Virus record (IMG/VR): IMGVR_UViG_3300031772_000304
Span: 1 to 22,788 of that record
Strand: one strand, 5' to 3'
Source: a virus
DNA: 22,788 bases
Shown piece after piece: positions 13,295 through 20,687 of the stretch (position 1 is the stretch's first letter; every line of letters starts with the position of its first letter). The notes below the pieces were generated by a model. That model saw nothing but the letters and a program-made list of their open reading frames with translations, made no database searches and was not told where the DNA came from. The position numbers and the translations under genes are program-made.

Positions 13295-14680
13295 ATGGCA
13301 ATGAATATTCCTTTACCAGGTGCGAATATGGAAACCTTCTTCAAAGGAGGTGAATATGCGCAATCTATGATTGATTCTATGTTGCAAAATAGACAGAAGA
13401 ATGAAGCCTTACAACAACAAAAATTAGAAGCTCAGCAAATGAATCAATATAGAATGGGTTCGTTAAAAGAAGAAACTCGCCATCATGATCAAACTAATGC
13501 TTATAATATGGGACATCTTGGCATTATGAGAATGGCAGAAAATAGAGCTCAACAACTATTACCTGGTCTATTACAGAAAGCAAAAGATGAGCATGGTATT
13601 AGCGTGTCAGAAAGTAAAGTAAAAGAATTAAAAGCGAATATTGCTCAACATGAATATAATCAAATTATGAATTCTATAAATGGACAACAAGGCCAAGATC
13701 AAGAGCAACCACAGCAACCACAGCAATATGATAAGTTAGCTTCAACGATGCCATCAATGTTTGGTTCTAATGAAAATTTAGGATATACACCTATTCCTGG
13801 AAGACAACCAGGTATACAGCCAGGAATGCAGCAACCTAATCAGCAAGGTCAACCTTCTCAATCACAAAGACAACAACAACCAGAAATACCAGAGCCACCA
13901 AAAGAATTCATTGTAAAAAAAGGAAGACCTGGATATGAACTTCAAGATAAAATGGCCGGAAGTTCTAATTTTGGTAACGGAAAAGGTCTTAAAAATACTC
14001 ATGGAAAAGATTATATTGATACTGAATATCCAAGCGGAAAAATAGTGAGAACTATGATCCCTAAAGGTGAAGATACGTCAGATCAAAAATTAGACGACAA
14101 AATGAAAAGAAGTATTCAGGCTGCTAATGAAAAAGCTGACTATAAAGACAATTTAAAACAATCTGGTGCAGTAAAGAAAAATATCACCTCTGTATTTGGC
14201 ATGGCTGATGATGTCATTAAAATGAAAGAGATATTCAATAGAAGAAAAAATTTAACCGGTCCTAGCGTTCATTATAGTAAGAAACTTGGCTTATCTTCTG
14301 ATAAAGATATAGGTAAATTAATGGCTTTAACTGGAGATTATCAAGGAAAAGTATCAGCTTATAATACCGCACGCCCAGGTGTTGGAAGTTTGAAATGGGC
14401 GGCTACAGTAAAACCTGATATTTACAATCAACAATCATTAAATGAAGGAATGGTTGATGAAGGATTGGAAAAATATAGAGATCAATTGAAATCAGAAGGA
14501 AGAGAATATAAAAGATTAACTGGTGAAGATCATCCTGAAATACAAAGTAAAATAGACAAAATAGAAAACGCTATGATGCCTCCACAAGAAGATTTAGAAC
14601 ATACAGCAAAACTTAGGGGTATTACTGTCGAAGAAGTAAAAAAACAATACAAGGCAAGGAGATTCCCAGAAAATGAATAG
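13295..14680 (+). CDS. Internal virion/ejection protein candidate, gp20 position
   Basis: This is a 461-residue hydrophilic protein. Residues 1-130 are helical with a Gln-rich coiled-coil-like part (LQNRQKNEALQQQKLEAQQM). About 130-210 is a Gln/Pro/Gly low-complexity linker. The C-terminal 180 residues are helical, including TARPGVGSLKWAATVKPD and SLNEGMVDEGLEKYRDQLKS, a pattern I recall from phage internal virion proteins. Ejection proteins of this kind are released with the DNA and help form a channel across the envelope. It overlaps the next gene by 8 bases. The coding strand is more A-rich than in the coat gene. Function is assigned by position and general character. Confidence 0.6.
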   Translation: MAMNIPLPGANMETFFKGGEYAQSMIDSMLQNRQKNEALQQQKLEAQQMNQYRMGSLKEETRHHDQTNAYNMGHLGIMRMAENRAQQLLPGLLQKAKDEHGISVSESKVKELKANIAQHEYNQIMNSINGQQGQDQEQPQQPQQYDKLASTMPSMFGSNENLGYTPIPGRQPGIQPGMQQPNQQGQPSQSQRQQQPEIPEPPKEFIVKKGRPGYELQDKMAGSSNFGNGKGLKNTHGKDYIDTEYPSGKIVRTMIPKGEDTSDQKLDDKMKRSIQAANEKADYKDNLKQSGAVKKNITSVFGMADDVIKMKEIFNRRKNLTGPSVHYSKKLGLSSDKDIGKLMALTGDYQGKVSAYNTARPGVGSLKWAATVKPDIYNQQSLNEGMVDEGLEKYRDQLKSEGREYKRLTGEDHPEIQSKIDKIENAMMPPQEDLEHTAKLRGITVEEVKKQYKARRFPENE

Positions 14681-16877
14681 AGATGTCTTGTCAGATGATT
14701 ATTATGGAAATAAAGAAACTCAAAAGAAACAGGTAAGCCAGGAAAGTACTCAATCAGGAAAAAATAGAGATGTTCTTTCTGATGAATATGGACAATTATC
14801 TATTAAACCAGGATTTGAAAAAGCTGCTCCTATTCTAAAAATAATGGCTGAAAGTGGTGCTGGCCTTCCTAGATTCATATCTGATGTGGCAACAGGATTA
14901 GGTGAAGCAGGTCAAAACTTTTCTAGCACTTTATCCGGACAAAAAACGCCAAGATATGATATTAAAAAATCATTTGGCGGAGAAAAAGGTGATCCATTAA
15001 CACAAGCCGTATCTCAGCATGCAATAGGTGTTGCTGGTGGAGGATCAACAATATTGGGTCAAATGCTATCAAATGCTGCTAATAAAGGATTGCAATATCA
15101 ACCAGGAGAGGGAAATCTACTTAGTGCGTTGCCAGAAAGTAGAGCAACTTCAATGTTAGAAGGCGCTTTAACTGGAGCTATACCTTTTGCTCAAAAACCT
15201 GGATTGAATTTAGTTAAATCAGGGTTTAATACAGGAAATCCATTATTAAAAGCGAAAATTCCACAAATAAAAGAATCTATTGCTAAAAAAGAATTATCTT
15301 TGCAAGAAGCTACCGGAAAACACGAAGCTCAAAAAGAAGCTGAACAACAAGTTAAAACATTATCAGAAGAAGAAACAGGAAAAGCAAAACCTAGTACAAT
15401 GCAATATTCTGTTTTAGAGCAAGAAAAAAACTTAGCTGAAAAAAGTAGAAAGGTTGAAGAATTAAATAAACAACTTGAAGAACATAAAAAATTGCCTGAA
15501 TTGCCAAAAATAGATACTAAAAGCCATGATACCAATGTATCTAATGCGGAAAAATCATTAAAAGAAGCTGAAGAACATATTGAAAATACAAAATCAACCC
15601 ATGAAAAATCTAAAGAAAATTTAGAATCAAATAATGAATCAATTGGTGAATATCTTAATGCTGGAAAGAAACATGACGAACTTTTCGCACAACAAATAAA
15701 ACCTCAGGTAGAGAAAATATTCGAAGATATACCAGCTAATTACAAACAGGTTGTTGATGAATTTAATAATAACAATATTCAATTAAAACCTGGTGCATTA
15801 GAAAATCTATCAACAATGACTCCTGTTAGTGAAGAAATGAATGCCTTGGTATCTGGTTCAGAAAAAACAAAAATTGATAAAAATCATTTTGTACAGGAAG
15901 TAATGGATATTGCGCCAACATCATCCGACAGTAATGCTGGTACATTTATGGATAAATTAAAAGATGCAAAACGATATAGATTTGAACTTAAAAGAAGGTT
16001 AAAAGATGAATCTTCTGCAGAAACGAGAACACAGATAATAGGTGCAATTCCGAAAATTAATAAAATAATAGAAAATAGTGAGAAAGCATTAGAAAAAGGA
16101 ATTGGTACAGAAAATTATTCTAAATATGAGAAAGTAAATAAAGCTTATTCAGATATATTTTATCCGTTAAAAAGAAATAAAGTTGTTAAAGAAATATTAG
16201 ATAATACTACTGTAACTGGAAAAATAGCGCCTAAATTAAGAGGCACATCAAAATCAAGAGTGTTATTAAGAGAAATGACTGAAGCTAATCCAGAAGCGTC
16301 AAAAGCGGTTATCGGTCAATCATACTCTAACAAGACAAAGGAATTAAATATCCATGATCCATATATCGCAGAATACATAGAAAAACATCCTGAATTAAAA
16401 AGATTATTAAATGATAATAAAGAAGCATCTCAGTTAATAAAACAATCAGAATCAAATATTAAAACCGCTAATAAAAGAAAAAAAGAAATAGAAAGACAGC
16501 ATAAAGAAGCTGTTGAAAGAAAAGGAAAATCTGAGTCAGAAAATAAAACTGTAGAGATTGAGAAAAATAAAAGAGAGTCAATAAAAACAGATATTGAAGC
16601 GCAAATAGAAAAACATAAAAAAGATATATCAGAAGGAAATTTAAAAGTAGAAAAACAGAATAAACACATTGAATCTCTTAGGTCAGAATCAAAAAAAACT
16701 AAAATGACTTTAAAGCAAAAGTCAGAAATAGAGAATGAAATAAAAAAAGAAAAAGAAAAACTTTCACAATTAAAAAAGGAAATAAACGAATCTAAAGGAA
16801 AGTTATTTAAATTTATACATGGTTCATATAGGGTTGCAAAAGGTGTAACTAGAGTATTAAAGAAAATTGGAAAATAG
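14673..16877 (+). CDS. Large coiled-coil internal virion/ejection protein, gp16 position
   Basis: This 734-residue protein is longer than P22 gp16 (609). Its N-terminus carries a duplicated short motif, NRDVLSD(D/E)Y, at residues 2-10 and 31-39. About 50-170 is a Gly/Ala-rich moderately hydrophobic segment (FISDVATGLGEAGQNF, VAGGGSTILGQMLSNAANKG) that could touch membranes. Two strongly Lys/Glu-rich coiled-coil regions follow, about 185-325 and 585-710, with a helical domain between them. The last 20 residues (SYRVAKGVTRVLKKIGK) look like a basic amphipathic helix. The large size, position after two other ejection-type genes, and lack of export signal fit a protein ejected with DNA. Coding DNA is markedly adenine-rich. 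No enzymatic motif such as a muramidase was recognised. Confidence 0.6.
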   Translation: MNRDVLSDDYYGNKETQKKQVSQESTQSGKNRDVLSDEYGQLSIKPGFEKAAPILKIMAESGAGLPRFISDVATGLGEAGQNFSSTLSGQKTPRYDIKKSFGGEKGDPLTQAVSQHAIGVAGGGSTILGQMLSNAANKGLQYQPGEGNLLSALPESRATSMLEGALTGAIPFAQKPGLNLVKSGFNTGNPLLKAKIPQIKESIAKKELSLQEATGKHEAQKEAEQQVKTLSEEETGKAKPSTMQYSVLEQEKNLAEKSRKVEELNKQLEEHKKLPELPKIDTKSHDTNVSNAEKSLKEAEEHIENTKSTHEKSKENLESNNESIGEYLNAGKKHDELFAQQIKPQVEKIFEDIPANYKQVVDEFNNNNIQLKPGALENLSTMTPVSEEMNALVSGSEKTKIDKNHFVQEVMDIAPTSSDSNAGTFMDKLKDAKRYRFELKRRLKDESSAETRTQIIGAIPKINKIIENSEKALEKGIGTENYSKYEKVNKAYSDIFYPLKRNKVVKEILDNTTVTGKIAPKLRGTSKSRVLLREMTEANPEASKAVIGQSYSNKTKELNIHDPYIAEYIEKHPELKRLLNDNKEASQLIKQSESNIKTANKRKKEIERQHKEAVERKGKSESENKTVEIEKNKRESIKTDIEAQIEKHKKDISEGNLKVEKQNKHIESLRSESKKTKMTLKQKSEIENEIKKEKEKLSQLKKEINESKGKLFKFIHGSYRVAKGVTRVLKKIGK

Positions 16878-16891
16878 GGAGAAAACAAATA

Positions 16892-19039
16892 ATGTCATTC
16901 GTACGCGGACCAAACCCAATATGGTTTATGTCAAATCTAACAGGTTCACCATTGGATGACACATACTTTGCATTCTTTTTGACTAATGATTTGCCATACC
17001 TTCCTCAAGCTGTCTATCAAGACCCTAATGGAATTAATCCTTGGTCTGATCCTATAGAATTTCAGCCATCATCCGGATTGCCTAACAATCTATACTTTGA
17101 TCCTGATAAAGTTTATAGAATTGAGATAAGACAAGGTAACACTCAAGTCGATCCTTTAATCTGGTTAGTTCAGAATTATACAGTTGGTGAGGGGTCTATT
17201 AGTCCTTTCTCTGATCCTTTAATATTTTCTAACAATATGATAACAAATCCTCAATTCTCAGATATTAGTTTTGTATCTCCTCTAACAATAAATGTAGCTG
17301 GAACATACGAGATTGCTCCTGGATGGCAATTAGTAGTCAGTGGTATTGGAGTAACAATCATTACTCACACAAGTATTTCTGGAAATTCTGATATAACAGG
17401 AAATCCACCGTATAGCTTAACTTTTAACAATACCGGGTGGTCTACAGTAAGATTAATACAAACTTTCAGTAATAATGGGGCTATTTTTGGTCATGGTGCA
17501 ATCGCTGTGGCATTTACGGCTTATTCATCCACGTTACCGACTCCTTTAACTGTAACGTATGAACCTTCAGAAACTCTTGGAAATGCTCAGACTATATATA
17601 ATGTGTCAATTCCAGCTGGCGCACCATTAACTTTTAAAAGAGCTATTACTATAAATTCATCAACAAATACCGATCTTGGCGAGTCTGCATTTGTTAATAT
17701 AGTTTTTGTTTTAACAACAAACGGTGTTATAACACTTTCTAATATACAAATTACTGGTCAAAGCAGTCCATTATCAAGTGCTTTCCTGCAAGATCAGTCT
17801 CCAGAATTTCAAGAACAAACATATGAAAGAACTGTCGACCAAGAGTTTCATATTTACAAGGATTCTTTATCAACACAACCAAAAGATAATATACTTGTTG
17901 GATGGACATTTGCGCTTAATCCTTGGCAATTTTCGACCACTGTATCTACAAATATTCCTGTTAATCAATACACAGCTGATCAAACAATATTAATTCAGCA
18001 AGCATATGTAGCTAGCGCTGTTGGAAACAACGTGGCAGTTGGCGCATCTTCTGTGGCAGATAATTTTGCATATGAAGTTAAAGCAGTTACTGTTAATAAT
18101 CAATTCGCTATTATACAATATATTGATCCTTTGAATATAAGACCTTATTGGAATCAAATATTATCTGTTATGGTAAATGCTAAAGTCGTTACAGTAAACA
18201 ATACTCAACCAAGATTTAAGGTGAGATTAATATATAGGTCTACTCTTCCTCTAACTGTCAGTCAGGTAGACCCTATTGCTACATGGGTATCTGGAACGGA
18301 TCCAGTATATGCTGCCGGCTGGAGTTTTATTAAACCATTAAATGATCCAACATATACATTATCCACATTGCCTCAGAATTTTCCTTTTGATAAATTTCAA
18401 TTGCCCGTATCGAACAATGTATTCATGACTTTAGGAATTGTTATTTATACTTTAGATAATTTAAGTTTAACAACTACTCCTGATTCAATATTATTTAATC
18501 GAGTTTCATTAGTTCCTAATGATTTTGCTGTAGACGCTAATCCAGAAACTTACGATGATACCTTTAGAAGATGTGAGTATTATTACGAGCAGAGTTTTGA
18601 TAAATTTTATGCTAGTAAAGCAAATCAACCTGGACTTAGATATGCAGATAATCCTGTAAGCAACTCACAACCTGGCGCGTATAGATTGTTTAAAAACACA
18701 TTTTCATTAATTTATAACACAATAAAAAGAGATATTCCTATAGCAAACTCGACACTTACTTTCTTTGCTCCCGATGGAACGCAAGCAAACGTTAGGCTGG
18801 GTATATTTAATGGTGTTGGATATCCGACTCCTATATTTCCTGGATCAGGTGCAAATCCACAAAATGTTCCTATTGCTGGAAATTACAATGTTGTTATAAA
18901 TACAACATCAGAAATAATTTTACAGCCAGGAAATACTACTCAATTAATTTTCTTTTCAGTAACAGATCCTAATCCAGGTCTGTCAGCCCAAGGTGATATA
19001 TACTATCATTACATAGCTGATGTAAGACTAGGACGATAA
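16892..19039 (+). CDS. Tail appendage protein with conserved phage N- and C-domain motifs
   Basis: This is a 715-residue beta-rich protein. The first about 95 residues (GPNPIWFMSNLTGSPLDDTY, FFLTNDLPYLPQAVYQDPNG, then LYFDPDKVYRIEIRQG and DPLIWLVQNY) match a domain repeatedly seen at the start of phage tail or fibre proteins, probably the virion attachment. The middle (about 110-520) consists of beta strands with little complexity, like stacked carbohydrate-binding-type sandwiches. Around residues 553-570, DDTFRRCEYYYEQSFDKF is a motif common near the C-terminal end of tail fibres, followed by a further beta domain. Likely a receptor-binding fibre or spike; no depolymerase residues can be named. 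Start after gggaga; 14 bases after the previous stop. Confidence 0.7.
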   Translation: MSFVRGPNPIWFMSNLTGSPLDDTYFAFFLTNDLPYLPQAVYQDPNGINPWSDPIEFQPSSGLPNNLYFDPDKVYRIEIRQGNTQVDPLIWLVQNYTVGEGSISPFSDPLIFSNNMITNPQFSDISFVSPLTINVAGTYEIAPGWQLVVSGIGVTIITHTSISGNSDITGNPPYSLTFNNTGWSTVRLIQTFSNNGAIFGHGAIAVAFTAYSSTLPTPLTVTYEPSETLGNAQTIYNVSIPAGAPLTFKRAITINSSTNTDLGESAFVNIVFVLTTNGVITLSNIQITGQSSPLSSAFLQDQSPEFQEQTYERTVDQEFHIYKDSLSTQPKDNILVGWTFALNPWQFSTTVSTNIPVNQYTADQTILIQQAYVASAVGNNVAVGASSVADNFAYEVKAVTVNNQFAIIQYIDPLNIRPYWNQILSVMVNAKVVTVNNTQPRFKVRLIYRSTLPLTVSQVDPIATWVSGTDPVYAAGWSFIKPLNDPTYTLSTLPQNFPFDKFQLPVSNNVFMTLGIVIYTLDNLSLTTTPDSILFNRVSLVPNDFAVDANPETYDDTFRRCEYYYEQSFDKFYASKANQPGLRYADNPVSNSQPGAYRLFKNTFSLIYNTIKRDIPIANSTLTFFAPDGTQANVRLGIFNGVGYPTPIFPGSGANPQNVPIAGNYNVVINTTSEIILQPGNTTQLIFFSVTDPNPGLSAQGDIYYHYIADVRLGR

Positions 19040-19080
19040 TATTTTAATTATTTTATTTTTTATAGAAAGGATTAGACAAA

Positions 19081-19425
19081 ATGACAACAAAATACAATCG
19101 TAATTTTGAAAAATGTTTCCCGTTCTCAGATACTGGTTTCAAGATGATATTAGCTGCTAGCACAGCTTTACCTATCACTATTCCTGGTAATGATAATCAA
19201 ATATATCGTGCTAAGTTTTCAGTAAGCTCAACCGCAGATGTATGGGTACAGTTAAACGGTACCGCAGTACTTCCAACAGCTGGCGTGGCTTCTGCAACTT
19301 ACAACCAAGAACGTATTGATATCGACTTTGTTAAGTACGTGAAAGGTGAAGATACTTTAAGTTTCATCAGTACTGGAACACCTCAAGTTGGTGTATCATT
19401 ACTCATGGTTCAAGATATTACTTAA
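19081..19425 (+). CDS. Small beta-sandwich phage protein near tail fibres
   Basis: A 114-residue, beta-rich protein (FPFSDTGFKMILAASTALPI, then STADVWVQLNGTAVLPTAG and TLSFISTGTPQVGVSLLMVQ). This pattern ('F..TGFKM.L.AST...' and '..ADVWV..N.T...P..G') occurs in small phage proteins of unknown function encoded near tail fibres or capsid decoration genes, as far as I recall. It has no signal peptide or membrane segment. aaagga precedes ATG 19081. Could be a trimeric fibre-tip, collar or decoration protein; not decided by sequence. Confidence 0.6.
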   Translation: MTTKYNRNFEKCFPFSDTGFKMILAASTALPITIPGNDNQIYRAKFSVSSTADVWVQLNGTAVLPTAGVASATYNQERIDIDFVKYVKGEDTLSFISTGTPQVGVSLLMVQDIT

Positions 19426-19469
19426 GTTAAAAGAAACAATATATATACCGTTGACAAGGATTAGTCATA

Positions 19470-20618
19470 ATGGTTAACACTATAAAGTTCTCCCAGTTTG
19501 ACCCGATAAACTTAAACAATCTAACCAATACTATGGTTGGAACTACTGATCCGTCAGGTGGGTCTAATATAAAAACTGATTTCACCACAGCATGGACTAC
19601 AACCACAAGGCCAATGTTTCCTTATGAAGGATTGCAAGGATACAATGCAACTCTTGGAGTTCCGGAGTATTGGGACGGATTAGCGTGGGTTCCTCTGGCT
19701 GGTGGAACTGGCGGTGGCGGAATTACTCAGATTAACACCGGTACCGGTTTAACTGGTGGACCAATTACAACTACCGGTACTGTATCTTTCGCAGATATTG
19801 CTGCTATGAGTCTTTGGGCGAATGTCACGGGTGCCGTAGCGGTGCCAACAGTGGTTCCTTTGTCTGACTTTCTATTGTCATCCAATAACCTTTCTGAATT
19901 AACAAACTTATCTAATGCTAGAACTAACCTATTCTTGTCTGCTACTACCGGCACAGCAGGTCAGATTCTAACTTCAAATGGGGCTGTTATCGCTCCAACT
20001 TGGCAAGATGTTGGTGCTGGAACGGTTGGCATTGGTAATATTAATGAAATTGCTCATTATCCCGTTACTGGAACATCAGTTACAGGATTGCCTACTCAAA
20101 ACTTAGGTGTATTAGTTACTGATGCAACGGGTGTTCCGTCAATATCGGCTGGCGGTCAGATTCCGGGAACCACCACTAATAACGTAGCTAATGCAGGAAA
20201 CATTGGTGAGGTTGTAGAATCAGCTTATTCAAGCGGAATTATCATGACTGTCCCTAATGTTGTATCTACTCTTGCCAGCATTAGTTTGGCTCCAGGTGAT
20301 TACGATGTGTGGGGAAATTTCTCTATTACAACTATTAATACTACTACACCATCGAGATTTTCATTAGGTGTTAGCTTAAGTGCTTCTACTGTTCCAGCTC
20401 CGTCATCTTCACAAACAGCTTCAACAGTAAAAGATTCATTTGCATTTGTAGCTTTTCCACCAGATGCTACTCTTGGAACTACTGGTACATCAATAATAAA
20501 AATACCTTCTGGGCCAGCTCAAACAGTTTATTTGAATGCTGTTTACACCGAACCAGTATCTCCGGGACTTCATAATTTTGATGTTGGCGGAATCATTATT
20601 GCAAGAAGAAGACGTTGA
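19470..20618 (+). CDS. Short tail fibre-type protein
   Basis: This 382-residue protein is assembled from modules typical of phage tail fibres. Residues about 48-78 resemble the short 'GLQGYN..LGVPEYWDG..WVPLAGG' motif. Residues 86-104 carry NTGTGLTGGPITTTGTV, and 138-172 a 'NLSELTNLSNARTNLFLSAT' type repeat followed by GTAGQILTSNG. About 188-228 have an EIAHYPVTGTSVTGLP module ending GVPSIS, which recurs in the next gene. The C-terminal 140 residues are a beta domain that starts with GEVVES and ends in a conserved IIIARRRR-type tail known from such fibres. It is probably a trimeric fibre component. ggatt precedes the ATG at 19470. No terminator is seen between it and the next gene. Confidence 0.7.
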   Translation: MVNTIKFSQFDPINLNNLTNTMVGTTDPSGGSNIKTDFTTAWTTTTRPMFPYEGLQGYNATLGVPEYWDGLAWVPLAGGTGGGGITQINTGTGLTGGPITTTGTVSFADIAAMSLWANVTGAVAVPTVVPLSDFLLSSNNLSELTNLSNARTNLFLSATTGTAGQILTSNGAVIAPTWQDVGAGTVGIGNINEIAHYPVTGTSVTGLPTQNLGVLVTDATGVPSISAGGQIPGTTTNNVANAGNIGEVVESAYSSGIIMTVPNVVSTLASISLAPGDYDVWGNFSITTINTTTPSRFSLGVSLSASTVPAPSSSQTASTVKDSFAFVAFPPDATLGTTGTSIIKIPSGPAQTVYLNAVYTEPVSPGLHNFDVGGIIIARRRR

Positions 20619-20687
20619 TTTGTTAATTAATTGTTAGTTACTTAGTTTATTAATTTTTAGTTTCACTTTTAAAAGGATTTAAAAGAC

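Noticed and set aside
16430-16888. 152-residue minus-strand ORF
   Set aside because: It is the antisense of a Lys/Glu-rich coiled coil, giving a Ser/Phe/Leu-rich product, a typical shadow.
20619-20687. Terminator between the two last fibre genes
   Set aside because: The stretch is AT-rich with ttaattaa-like palindromes but no G+C-containing stem followed by a T run.
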